From Chloroflexota bacterium (GTDB lineage: Bacteria; Chloroflexota; Anaerolineae; Anaerolineales; UBA11858), in assembly GCA_018263575.1 (NCBI GenBank), contig JAANWX010000108.1, positions 9,872 through 53,681 of the forward strand: DNA of 43,810 bases, in the 5' to 3' direction. Every line of letters begins with the position of its first letter. Positions within the stretch are counted from its first letter, which is position 1. The notes beneath the pieces are model-generated. The model ran no database searches, was not told where the DNA came from, and worked only from the letters and a program-made list of their open reading frames with translations. Both the position numbers and the translations under genes were made by a program. This document shows, in pieces, positions 7,794-15,542 of this stretch.

Positions 7794-9089
7794 ATGCTAA
7801 AACCTGTTAACAAAATCACCCTAGACAACGGCTTACAAATCATGCTCAAAGAAATTCACACCGCGCCAATCATCAGTCATTGGCTTTGGTATCGGGTCGG
7901 CTCTCGTGACGAAATACCAGGCAAAACCGGAATTTCCCATTGGGTCGAACATCTCCAATTCAAAGGCACCCCCCAATTCCCGGCCAAGGAAACCGAAAAG
8001 GCCGTGGCGCGGACGGGCGGAATGTGGAACGCCCTCACCTACCTGGACTGGACCACCTACTACGAGACCATGCCAGCCGACAAAATTGACCTTGCCCTGC
8101 AATTAGAGGCCGACCGCATGGTAAACGGCGACTATAAGCCTGACGAGGTCGAGTCAGAGCGCACGGTGGTCCTATCCGAGCGGCAGGGGCGGGAAAATAG
8201 CCCCAGTTTTCTGCTCGGAGAAGCTGTCCGAGCGGCGGCCTTTCGCGTTCACGCTTACCACCACGAAGTCATCGGCGACACCGCCGACCTGAAAACCATG
8301 GGGCGCGACGACCTCTACAACCACTACCGCACATTCTACCGCCCCAACAACGCCATACTCACCATGGCCGGAGATTTTGAGACCGAAACCATCCTCGAGC
8401 GCATTCAGCAGCTTTATGCCGCCCACCCAGCGGGGGAGGAGCCGCCCCGTCCCCAGCGCGCCGAACCACCCCCACGCGGGGAGCATTCCCTCACCGTGGA
8501 AGGCCCCGGCGAAACCACCCTGGTCGAAGTCGTTTACCACGCCCCGCCCGCCGCCCATCCCGACTTCTTCCCCCTCCTCGTCCTTGACAGCCTCCTCTCT
8601 GGCCCCAGCGGCCTCAACCTCTTTGGAGGAGGAGGAATCTCCAACCATACCTCCCGCCTCTACACCGCCATGGTTGAGGAAAAGAACGTCGCCGTGGACA
8701 TTATGGGCGGTCTCCCCGCTACCATAGACCCTTTCCTCTACAGCCTGCATCTCATCGTTCATCCCCAAAAAACGGTTGAAAAGGCGCTGGCCGTCATGGA
8801 TGGAGAAATCCACCGCCTTCAAGATGCGCCCCCCACTCAGCAAGAGATAGACCGCGCCGTAAAACAATCCCGCGCCCTCTTTGCCTACGGAGGAGAGAGC
8901 ATCACTAACCAGGCTTTCTGGCTGGGATTTTCCGAAATGTTCGCCTCCTACGAATGGGTCACAAAATACATAGACCGTTTGGCCGCCGTCACCCCCGAAG
9001 ACGTTCAGCGCATCGCCCAAACCTATTTACGGCCCCAAAATCGGGTCGTCGGCACCTATTTGCCCCGCAACGGGAAAACAAGATCATGA
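7794..9089 (+). CDS. M16 family zinc metallopeptidase, catalytic subunit
   Basis: A 431-residue M16 (pitrilysin/processing-peptidase-like) protein. The inverted zinc motif HxxEH is present as His49-Trp-Val-Glu-His53, with Glu-rich sequence (DEVESERTVVLSERQ) downstream that should supply the third ligand. Two M16 half domains of about 210 residues make up the whole length. The stop overlaps the next gene's ATG by 4 nt (ATGA), and that gene encodes a second M16 protein without the zinc motif. The pair therefore probably forms an active/inactive heterodimer, as in other bacterial M16B pairs. No signal peptide is visible. The start follows a repeat-built leader without a Shine-Dalgarno. Confidence 0.92.
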   Translation: MLKPVNKITLDNGLQIMLKEIHTAPIISHWLWYRVGSRDEIPGKTGISHWVEHLQFKGTPQFPAKETEKAVARTGGMWNALTYLDWTTYYETMPADKIDLALQLEADRMVNGDYKPDEVESERTVVLSERQGRENSPSFLLGEAVRAAAFRVHAYHHEVIGDTADLKTMGRDDLYNHYRTFYRPNNAILTMAGDFETETILERIQQLYAAHPAGEEPPRPQRAEPPPRGEHSLTVEGPGETTLVEVVYHAPPAAHPDFFPLLVLDSLLSGPSGLNLFGGGGISNHTSRLYTAMVEEKNVAVDIMGGLPATIDPFLYSLHLIVHPQKTVEKALAVMDGEIHRLQDAPPTQQEIDRAVKQSRALFAYGGESITNQAFWLGFSEMFASYEWVTKYIDRLAAVTPEDVQRIAQTYLRPQNRVVGTYLPRNGKTRS

Positions 9090-10378
9090 ATCAACCAACC
9101 TACGCCTCACTCAAGAAATCCTCCCTCCCCGGCCCCGATGACATCACCCGTACCCAGCTTCCCAACGGCATCACAATCCTCGTCCGCCCCAACTTCAACT
9201 CCATGTCTGTGTCTGTTACCGGCTATCTCCATGCCGGCAGCTTATACGAACCGGATGAAAAACTGGGACTGGCAGATTTCACCTCCTCTTGTCTGATGCG
9301 CGGCACGAAACAAGGCAGTTTTCAGGAAATTTACGAAAAACTGGAATCCATAGGGGCCACCGTGGGCTTTAACAGCGGCTCGCATACGGCTGGCTTCGGG
9401 GCCAAATCACTGGTCGACGATTTCGATACCCTCCTGGAAATTCTCTCCCAAGCCCTGCGCGAACCCACATTCCCGGCCCAACCCGTGGAAATCGTCCGCT
9501 CCCAACTCCTGACCGGCCTCGCCATGCGCGCCCAAAACACCAGCGAAATGGCCTCCCTGCTTTTCGACGGCCTCGTTTACCAGGGACATCCCTACAGCAA
9601 ACCGGGGGATGGCTATCCCGAAACCATCATGGCCATTCGAAGGGAAGATTTACAAGATTTCCACGCCCGCCACTACGGGCCGAGGGGGATGGTGATAGCC
9701 GTTGTGGGAGCAGTCTCCCCAAACCGGGCCATTGACCGGGTCAGCGCCGTTCTGGGGGATTGGTCTACTCCCCACCAGCCCGAGGTGGTCACCGTTCCCC
9801 CTGCACCCACCCTGGGGAAGATCACCCGCGAACACGCTCCCCTCCCTGAGAAAAGCCAAACCGACCTAGTCCTAGGCGTGGCGGGGCCTACGCGCTCCTC
9901 CCCAGACTACGTCCCCGCAAAAGTAGGCAACAGCGTGCTGGGGCAATTCGGGATGATGGGGCGCATAGGTGAATCCGTGCGCAACAAAGCCGGCTTGGCC
10001 TATTATGCCTACAGCTCTGTAAGCAGCAGCATTGGCCCTGGGCCGTGGTTCGTTAACGCCGGGGTCGATCCCCAGAACGTAGAAAAAGCCATCACCCTCA
10101 TTAAAGCTGAAGTCGAACGCTTTGTTGGAGAACGTGTCTCCGTCGATGAATTGAAGGATAGTAAATCCAGCTACATTGGAAAACTTCCCCTGGCCTTGCA
10201 ATCCAACGCGGGGGTAGCCGGCGCGCTCCTCACCCTCGAGCGCCACAATTTGGGGTTAGACTATTACCAACGCTACGAGGAGATGATCCAAGAAGTCACC
10301 CCGCAAACAGCCCTCGACGCGGCCCAAAAATACCTTGACCTAGAGCGCTTTGTGATTGCCACCGCCGGGCCGGAATAG
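9086..10378 (+). CDS. M16 family peptidase-like protein, non-catalytic partner
   Basis: A 430-residue M16 fold protein starting at the ATG that overlaps the previous stop. At the position of the zinc motif it reads LGLADFTSSCLMRGT, so the HxxEH residues are absent and it should be catalytically inactive. The C-terminal half keeps the family signature around SVRNKAGLAYYAYS, the Arg/Tyr region that binds substrate in M16B enzymes. It probably partners the upstream catalytic subunit. Upstream in-frame start codons lie inside the previous gene and are not needed. Confidence 0.9.
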   Translation: MNQPTYASLKKSSLPGPDDITRTQLPNGITILVRPNFNSMSVSVTGYLHAGSLYEPDEKLGLADFTSSCLMRGTKQGSFQEIYEKLESIGATVGFNSGSHTAGFGAKSLVDDFDTLLEILSQALREPTFPAQPVEIVRSQLLTGLAMRAQNTSEMASLLFDGLVYQGHPYSKPGDGYPETIMAIRREDLQDFHARHYGPRGMVIAVVGAVSPNRAIDRVSAVLGDWSTPHQPEVVTVPPAPTLGKITREHAPLPEKSQTDLVLGVAGPTRSSPDYVPAKVGNSVLGQFGMMGRIGESVRNKAGLAYYAYSSVSSSIGPGPWFVNAGVDPQNVEKAITLIKAEVERFVGERVSVDELKDSKSSYIGKLPLALQSNAGVAGALLTLERHNLGLDYYQRYEEMIQEVTPQTALDAAQKYLDLERFVIATAGPE

Positions 10379-10421
10379 GATAAAAACCCTCTCCTCTAAC
10401 TTTCTGCATCTTTTACCCCCT

Positions 10422-10787
10422 ATGAATCTTTCCACCGGAGTCGACTTAATTGAAATCGAGCGCATCCGCCAGGCCATTGACCGCCACGGCGAGCGTTTTC
10501 TGGACAGAATCTTTACCCCCAGGGAACAAGCCCAAACAGGAGGCCATCCCGCCAATTTCGCCATCCGTTTCGCGGCCAAAGAAGCGGCCTCCAAAGCCCT
10601 TGGCACGGGCATAGGCAAAGTGCGCTGGCGCGATATTGAGGTTGTTTCCCTCCCCAGCGGGCAGCCGACCCTGGAACTGCATGGAAACGCCAAAAAAGTG
10701 GCCGACTATCTTGGCTATCAAACCTGGTCGGTCAGCCTCAGCCACTCCCGTGAGATGGCGGTGGCGGTGGTGGTTGTAATCGGTTGA
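10422..10787 (+). CDS. acpS: Holo-[acyl-carrier-protein] synthase
   Basis: A 121-residue 4'-phosphopantetheinyl transferase of the AcpS type, which transfers phosphopantetheine from CoA to acyl carrier protein. The metal-binding Asp8 is in STGVDLIEIERI and the second signature is FAAKEAASKALGTG. The C-terminal SLSHSREMAVAVVV strand is also typical. Length matches the usual ~120 residues from the ATG at 10422; longer in-frame starts overlap the M16 gene and add no homologous sequence. The leader CTTTCTGCATCTTTTACC is pyrimidine-rich with no Shine-Dalgarno. Confidence 0.92.
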   Translation: MNLSTGVDLIEIERIRQAIDRHGERFLDRIFTPREQAQTGGHPANFAIRFAAKEAASKALGTGIGKVRWRDIEVVSLPSGQPTLELHGNAKKVADYLGYQTWSVSLSHSREMAVAVVVVIG

Positions 10788-11179
10788 ATCGACTCTGAGG
10801 CGAAGGCCACTTCCCATTGTATAATTTGGATTATAATAATCTGTATTATATAAATGGAGGCAAGGGGAAAGGATTCACAAAACCAGCAACCCAGGCAGCA
10901 AGAAAGTCTGGCGCATTGTTGGTATCGCTAAGTAAGTCTTTGAAAGTTCCTATATAACTTTCAGACTACGTCACTTTATTTCGATGTGCGCAGCGTCTCC
11001 CGACCGCGCACCTGAAGTGACCGAAGGTCTTCCCTCTTGGGAAAAAATGTGGCTCAATTACCTGGAGACCTGCGGTCAGGACTAGATGGCTGGTCAGGAT
11101 GCCGAAGGCATGCTACGCAACACAGCCATATCTCGGTTCTTGAGGACATAATTCTATAAAGATACTTTTGCATACCTAC
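10788..11179. other. Gene-free gap between convergent acpS and prmC
   Basis: The first 140 bp are AT-rich with several TATAAT-like words (for example near 10820 and 10833) and a 25-codon open frame from the ATG at 10854 that stops at the edge of the MITE-like element. The remainder is the MITE-like element itself (10928-11183). No convincing gene or terminator was found. Confidence 0.5.
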
Positions 11180-11183
11180 TTAG
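10928..11183 (+). mobile_element. MITE-like element, copy A
   Basis: A 256-bp non-coding element with short terminal inverted repeats, CTAAGTAAGT on the left and ACCTACTTAG on the right. It matches, in inverted orientation, a 237-bp copy at 24886-25122 over almost its full length, with near-identity from about 10970 to the right end. Copy A carries about 20 extra bases (around 11098-11120) that are absent from copy B. It encodes no transposase. Its right end overlaps the 3' end of prmC and supplies that gene's stop codon. Confidence 0.8.
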
Positions 11184-12028
11184 ATATGCTGGATACTTAA
11201 TAATCTATCATACCCGGCCAGGTCAGGGTGGATGTGGACGTCCGCGGCGGGGAATGCCGTTTGGGCGAGACGCTTGGCCTCCCGCCTGTGGGAAGAGTCG
11301 ATTTCCAGGAGGAGGATTCCCCCCGGCGTCAGGTGGCGCGGGGACTGTTTGAGCAGGGTTCGGATCAGGCGCAATCCCTCCGGGCCGCCATCCAGGGCCA
11401 AGGTTGGCTCCCGCCCGTAAACGTCCAGGGTTCTTAAGGTGGGGGTGGGGATGTAGGGCAGGTTGGCGCAGATGAGGTCAAAATCCCCCTCGAGGCAGTT
11501 CATTAAATTTCCCCCCACAAAAGAAATTCGAGATTCTACGCCGTGTTTGTGGGCGTTTTTTTCTGCGACATCGAGTGCTTCGGGGGAAATATCGGTGGCC
11601 GTGACGTGGGCGTCAGGGACGTGAGCGGCCAAAGTGACGGCTATGCAGCCTGCCCCGGTTCCGATATCGGCACAGCGGCGGCGGGTGGGGTGCTGGCGCA
11701 GCCATGCGAGGGCTTTTTCGACCAGCAACTCGGTCTCAGGACGGGGGATGAGCACATCAGGGGTGAGGGTGAAATCCAGTTTATAAAATTCCCACCGGCC
11801 AAGCACATAAGGGAGCGGGACGCCGTTTTCCAGCCGGTCTAGGGCACGGTCGATGTCTTGGCGTTGCTGGGCGGTGAGGGCGGGGTCGGGATGGGCCAGA
11901 ATCCAAGACCGCCGCTGACCAAGAATGTGGCTCAACAAAACTTGGGCATCCAGGTAGGGAGTTTCGCTGAGCGCGGCCAGGCGGCGGCGGATGGTTTGGA
12001 GAAAGGTTTGGGAGTTAGTGAGTTGCAA
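11180..12028 (-). CDS. prmC: Peptide chain release factor N5-glutamine methyltransferase
   Basis: A 282-residue PrmC (HemK) enzyme that methylates the Gln of the GGQ motif in release factors using S-adenosylmethionine. The helical N-terminal domain (about 1-75) precedes the Rossmann-like domain with CADIGTGAGCIAV and the catalytic NLPY motif (ANLPYIP, where NPPY is more usual). It lies directly downstream of prfA, its substrate gene. The start is a TTG in a repeat-rich stretch; no in-frame ATG fits the family length and no Shine-Dalgarno is visible. The TAA stop lies in the terminal CTAAG of the MITE-like element, so the last residues (LLSIQHI) may have been altered by the insertion. Confidence 0.92.
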   Translation of the reverse strand: MQLTNSQTFLQTIRRRLAALSETPYLDAQVLLSHILGQRRSWILAHPDPALTAQQRQDIDRALDRLENGVPLPYVLGRWEFYKLDFTLTPDVLIPRPETELLVEKALAWLRQHPTRRRCADIGTGAGCIAVTLAAHVPDAHVTATDISPEALDVAEKNAHKHGVESRISFVGGNLMNCLEGDFDLICANLPYIPTPTLRTLDVYGREPTLALDGGPEGLRLIRTLLKQSPRHLTPGGILLLEIDSSHRREAKRLAQTAFPAADVHIHPDLAGYDRLLSIQHI

Positions 12029-12100
12029 GTTTGTGAGTTTGCGAGTTTGCGAGTTTGCGAGTTGCGAGTTGCACGTGGCAAGGGGCAGGTGGCAAGTAGC
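12003..12100. repeat. 8-bp GAGTTTGC and 7-bp GGCAAGT tandem repeats between prfA and prmC
   Basis: About seven degenerate copies of GAGTTTGC (12003-12070) are followed by GGCAAG-type units (12075-12098). On the transcribed strand this is a G-poor, C/A-rich leader immediately before, and slightly overlapping, the TTG start of prmC. Confidence 0.75.
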
Positions 12101-12117
12101 CTCATCACCTCGTCAGC

Positions 12118-13185
12118 TTAGTCCAATCCCGCTTCTGCCAGGCGAGCGGCTTCGTCTTCGGTGGCCAATTCTTCGATGAATTCTTCGATTTCGCCGTCCA
12201 AGATACCAGAAAGGTTATAGGAAGAATAGTTGATGCGGTGGTCGGTTACCCGCGATTGGGGGAAATTGTAGGTGCGGATTTTTTCGGAGCGCCCCCCACT
12301 CCCGACCTGGGAGCGGCGCATAGCGTCTTGCTCTTCGCGGCGTTTGGTCTCCTCAATCTCGTAAAGCCTGGCCCTGAGGATGCTCATCGCCCTGGCGCGG
12401 TTCTGGGCTTGGGAGCGCTCATCTTGGCATTGAATGACCATGCCCGTTGGCTCGTGTGTCAGACGAATGGCGGTAGAGTTTTTTTGAACGCTTTGTCCAC
12501 CCGGCCCGCCAGCTTTGAAGACATCCATTTGAATGTCATTAGGGTTAATGTCTATTTCCACATCATCTACCTCAGCCAGGACGGCCACGGTGGCGGTGGA
12601 GGTGTGTATCCGCCCCTGGGACTCGGTTTCGGGGACACGCTGCACGCGGTGAACGCCGGTCTCGTATTTGAGGCGGGAAAATGCTCCCTGACCTTTGATG
12701 AGGGCCGAGATTTCTTTAACCCCTCCCACACCGGTCTCGTGCATGGACATAATCTCCACTTTCCAGCCTTGGGTTTCGGCGTAGCGCTTATACATGCGGA
12801 ACAAATCCCCACCAAAAAGGCCAGCCTCATCCCCCCCGGCCCCGGCGCGAATTTCGATGATCACGTTCCGGCTGTCCCGGGGATCTTTAGGAATGAGGTG
12901 CTTTTTAATGCTCTTTTCTAAGCGCTCAATTTGGCTTTCCAGGCTTTCGACTTCCATCTCCGCTAACTCGCGCATATCGGCATCTTCAACATCCAAGAGT
13001 GTGCGCGCGTCTTCTACCTGTTGGAGGGCGTCCTTATATTCTCGTATTTTTTCAATGAGAGGATCCAGGTCAGACTTTTCTTTGCCCAGTTCCGCGGCAA
13101 GCTTATAGTCTTCTCCCACTTCGAGCAGACCCTGGTTGATTTCTTGGTATCTTTCTTCAATTCCAGATAATTTTTCAAGAAGCAT
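12118..13185 (-). CDS. prfA: Peptide chain release factor 1
   Basis: A 355-residue class I release factor that reads UAA and UAG and triggers peptide release. The codon-recognition tripeptide is Pro185-Glu-Thr187 (the PxT form of RF1, in RVPETESQGRIHTS), which distinguishes it from RF2 (SPF). The catalytic GGQ is at 229-231 in AGGPGGQSVQKN. Its length is normal for RF1. The operon prfA-prmC is conserved in many bacteria and places the factor next to its own methyltransferase. The ATG at 13185 gives the expected N-terminal helical domain. Confidence 0.96.
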   Translation of the reverse strand: MLLEKLSGIEERYQEINQGLLEVGEDYKLAAELGKEKSDLDPLIEKIREYKDALQQVEDARTLLDVEDADMRELAEMEVESLESQIERLEKSIKKHLIPKDPRDSRNVIIEIRAGAGGDEAGLFGGDLFRMYKRYAETQGWKVEIMSMHETGVGGVKEISALIKGQGAFSRLKYETGVHRVQRVPETESQGRIHTSTATVAVLAEVDDVEIDINPNDIQMDVFKAGGPGGQSVQKNSTAIRLTHEPTGMVIQCQDERSQAQNRARAMSILRARLYEIEETKRREEQDAMRRSQVGSGGRSEKIRTYNFPQSRVTDHRINYSSYNLSGILDGEIEEFIEELATEDEAARLAEAGLD

Positions 13186-13196
13186 AGTGATTTTTC

Positions 13197-13263
13197 AGTA
13201 TAGTATATAGTCGAGTAAATTCAATTACCAGAAGATTATACCATTCGCCATTAGAATGAGAAC
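13197..13263 (-). promoter_or_regulatory. Candidate promoter(s) of prfA-prmC
   Basis: On the minus strand a good TATAAT (13235-13240) has a poor -35 (GTTCTC, 13258-13263). Closer in, TTGAAT (13219-13224), a 16-bp spacer and TATACT (13197-13202) would start transcription only about 5 nt before the ATG. Which one is used cannot be decided from sequence. Confidence 0.4.
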
Positions 13264-13302
13264 ATAGGTTTGGCTATTCGATGCTTTTCGTAATTAACTC
13301 CC

Positions 13303-13407
13303 CCGCTCGAAACCCCTCCCCGGGGTGTTTTGGCCTGCGAGGCACGCCCGAAGATCGCGGAGCCACACGGTGTTGCCCAAGGGCATGGGGTACGGGCTTT
13401 CGAGCGG
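13303..13407. repeat. Palindromic element with CCGCTCGAAA arms
   Basis: Arms CCGCTCGAAACCC (left) and GGGCTTTCGAGCGG (right) pair with one bulged base and enclose smaller hairpins. The interior contains AGCCACACGGTGT, also present in the adjacent element at 13456-13573, so the two are related. Confidence 0.65.
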
Positions 13408-13455
13408 TAAGGGGCTTGTGCAGCAATTCTAAATTTGATCCTACTGGTGATAAAA

Positions 13456-13573
13456 GTAGTCGAGATTTTCGCGAAGCCACACGGTGTGCACCCATTTGGT
13501 GTACCCGAAGGGGTACCATATCTCGCAGTTGCGGGGTCACGGTGTGCGCCCTTGGTGTAGAAACCCCGACTAC
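13456..13573. repeat. Palindromic element with GTAGTCG ends
   Basis: A 118-bp element with GTAGTCGAGATTT on the left and the complement of GTAGTCGGGGTTT on the right. A shorter member with the same ends, about 50 bp, lies downstream of rpoC at 37946-37995. Confidence 0.65.
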
Positions 13574-13615
13574 GTATACTTCATATTTAGGATTCCTGAT
13601 GCTAAATTAACTTCC

Positions 13616-13644
13616 TTGCAATTTACGATAAAACAGTTTATAAT
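13616..13644 (+). promoter_or_regulatory. Strong sigma-70-type promoter placed for a leaderless mRNA
   Basis: TTGCAA (13616-13621), a 17-bp spacer and a consensus TATAAT (13639-13644). The ATG of the secreted-protein gene is at 13652, only 7 nt past the -10 box, so the transcript should start at or within a base or two of the start codon. Confidence 0.7.
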
Positions 13645-13651
13645 TCATGGT

Positions 13652-14593
13652 ATGAGAACTTCCAAGCGGTTTCTTTTCCTATTTATTATTGTTTTGGTCT
13701 TGGGTATAGGGGCGAGTGGCGCACATGCCCAAACCGGAGAAAGCCGCTACTTTCCTGAAACAGGTCACTGGGTTGAGGGGGAATTCTTAATAAAGTATGA
13801 GGGCACAAAAGACGCTGAACTAGTTTATGGAAACCCCACCACGGAAAGGTTCTTGGATAGTGTCAACGGCATCGATGTCCAATATTTCGAGCGCGCTCGT
13901 TTTGAACTTCATCCTAATCAGTTCCCCTTAGTACAACTAACTCCTCTAGGCGAACTCATGTACGAACCTGGAAACGCTTTCTCGCCTCCACCTACTACCC
14001 AGGCATGTAAAAGATTTAAAAGTGATGGCCCCCAAGTATGCTTGGATTTTTTAGAGTTTTTCGAAGCTCATGGCGGCGTTGCCCAATTCGGATATCCAAT
14101 TTCAACATTCGAAATGCGTAATGAGCGCATTGTACAGTATTTCCAGAGAGCTCGTTTCGAATGGCACCCTGAAAACTCTCCGGGGCAACAAGTTGTGCTT
14201 TCTAATTTGGGGTTGAGTTATTTTCTCTTCCGAGGTGAGAGCTTGGAATTTTTAAAACCTTCGGACTTTATCCCCCAGATGGCTACGAGTGCTTTGAAGC
14301 TTCACGCCTTCCCTCAAAAGCCACTTCTTCCTACCTCAGGCCATCAGACATTTTACATCATTGTCAAAGACCAATATTCCCAACCTGTCGCGGGAGCTGC
14401 AGTCACTGGTCTAGTCATTTTGCCTGATGGTCAAGAATTACCTCTGCCACGGCAAACGTCCAATGAAAAAGGTTTAGTTATCACCTCTCCAATCTTAATT
14501 TCTACACACGACACAGGGGTAGCCGAAGTCATCATCCATGTGGAATTCAACGGCATAGAAAAACAAACGGGAACATCTTTCCACATTTGGTAA
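13652..14593 (+). CDS. Secreted protein of unknown function
   Basis: A 313-residue protein from the ATG at 13652. The N-terminus (RTSKRFLFLFIIVLVLGIG) is a clear signal peptide with a likely cut after AHA. The mature part has two similar halves built on a repeated motif: RYFPETGHWVEG..., VQYFERARFELHP and later VQYFQRARFEWHP. This motif recurs in extracellular Chloroflexota proteins, in my recollection. A C-terminal domain (about 225-313, with GAAVTGLVILPDG) looks like an Ig-like or bacterial surface beta-sandwich. No enzyme motif is seen. The promoter position predicts a leaderless mRNA. The 3' end is 10 bp from the convergent TPR gene. The longer in-frame start upstream is rejected because it runs through repeat DNA. 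Confidence 0.8.
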   Translation: MRTSKRFLFLFIIVLVLGIGASGAHAQTGESRYFPETGHWVEGEFLIKYEGTKDAELVYGNPTTERFLDSVNGIDVQYFERARFELHPNQFPLVQLTPLGELMYEPGNAFSPPPTTQACKRFKSDGPQVCLDFLEFFEAHGGVAQFGYPISTFEMRNERIVQYFQRARFEWHPENSPGQQVVLSNLGLSYFLFRGESLEFLKPSDFIPQMATSALKLHAFPQKPLLPTSGHQTFYIIVKDQYSQPVAGAAVTGLVILPDGQELPLPRQTSNEKGLVITSPILISTHDTGVAEVIIHVEFNGIEKQTGTSFHIW

Positions 14594-14603
14594 GGGGGAA
14601 AGC

Positions 14604-15542
14604 TCATCCGCGCATTTGATCCAGCAATTGTTGGTATTGCTCCAAATTTGGGGGACGGAAATCAATGATCTTCGAGATAGCTTCAATGGCCAGTGTTTTT
14701 TGCCCACTATCTAGTAATAATTCTCCTAAAGTGTCTAGTTCAGCAATAGCTTCTTCGATCCGCCCTTGGTTTTCATAGGCCATCGCCAAATGTCTTCGAA
14801 GAGCGGGCTTGCGGGGCATTTCCTCTCGTAATTGCTCCAATACATCGATTACCTTAGCGTGTTCGGATTTGTTCTCCCAATATGCAACACAGCGTTGGAG
14901 TTCATCTTCTGCCTGGCCATCTTTCCCTAAGCGATACCTTAAACTGATAATGTTCAGGCAGGCTTTCTCATCACCGGGAAGAATGGTGTAAATTTGTTCG
15001 AATATCTCAAGCGCTGACTCCCATTCCAGCCGCTGGATATCAATATCGGCTAGACGATGCAAAATTCGTGCTTGCCAATCTGCTTCTTTGTGATATTTTT
15101 CCACCAGCCTCGAGGCTTTTGCGTAAGATTCCCGCGCGTTATCTAGCTCTGCTAAGCTGTAAAACACTTCGGCCAAGCTGATATGCTCTTCAATAGCTTT
15201 ATCAATATGTCCATACTCGACAAGCAAGTTGATCAAGCGCTGGCGAACATCAATATCCATTGGCGATAATTCAACTACCTTATTAAGCATGGAGATTGCT
15301 CGCTCAGTCTTCCCTTGAACCCCATACGTGTCCGCGACCATCAAATATTTCTTAATAGCATTTGGCACTTGGTCTTTTTTCAACAATAAATCGCCTATTG
15401 AGATATGCAAGGGCAAATATTGTGGAGCAAGTTCTAGAGCATAGAAGGCTTTTTCCATAGCCGCTCCAAAAAGCCCCTTTCGAGCTAAGCGTTGGATATT
15501 TGTGAGAGCATCCATAACCTGATTACTATGTGTTTCCAACAA
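14604..15542 (-). CDS. TPR protein, C-terminal part of a frameshifted gene
   Basis: 312 residues of helical tetratricopeptide repeats (for example LFGAAMEKAFYALELAPQY and ALEIFEQIYTILPGDEKA). It overlaps the 3' end of the upstream 478-residue TPR frame by 58 nt in a different frame. Adding one C to the C4 tract (G4 on the + strand, 15554-15557) would join them as ...EEFIPLAEALLETHSNQ..., giving one protein of about 772 residues. In the upstream frame the residues past this tract are Trp/Cys/His-rich and do not look like TPR sequence. It is therefore probably not an independent gene, and the TTG start has no clear ribosome site. The disruption may be real or a homopolymer error. Confidence 0.7.
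   Translation of the reverse strand: MLETHSNQVMDALTNIQRLARKGLFGAAMEKAFYALELAPQYLPLHISIGDLLLKKDQVPNAIKKYLMVADTYGVQGKTERAISMLNKVVELSPMDIDVRQRLINLLVEYGHIDKAIEEHISLAEVFYSLAELDNARESYAKASRLVEKYHKEADWQARILHRLADIDIQRLEWESALEIFEQIYTILPGDEKACLNIISLRYRLGKDGQAEDELQRCVAYWENKSEHAKVIDVLEQLREEMPRKPALRRHLAMAYENQGRIEEAIAELDTLGELLLDSGQKTLAIEAISKIIDFRPPNLEQYQQLLDQMRG

Larger units (their letters stand above)
13186..13651. other. Gene-free divergent gap carrying two palindromic elements
   Basis: This stretch separates prfA from the divergent secreted-protein gene. It contains the prfA promoter candidates, two related inverted-repeat elements (13303-13407 and 13456-13573) and the promoter at 13616-13644. No gene was recognised; open frames through it follow the repeat sequence. 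Confidence 0.6.

Noticed and set aside
8172-9020. A 282-codon open frame antisense to the M16 peptidase gene
   Set aside because: It shadows the GC-rich M16 coding sequence; no family resemblance or ribosome site.
10854-10931. A 25-codon open frame ending at the MITE-like element
   Set aside because: Too short, no ribosome site, and its stop comes from the element's end; it could be a truncated remnant but cannot be supported.
12238-12921. A 227-codon open frame antisense to prfA
   Set aside because: The opposite strand encodes an unmistakable RF1 with PxT and GGQ motifs.
13484-13651. N-terminal extension of the secreted protein
   Set aside because: It runs through a palindromic element and would bury the signal peptide; the promoter lies immediately before the ATG at 13652.
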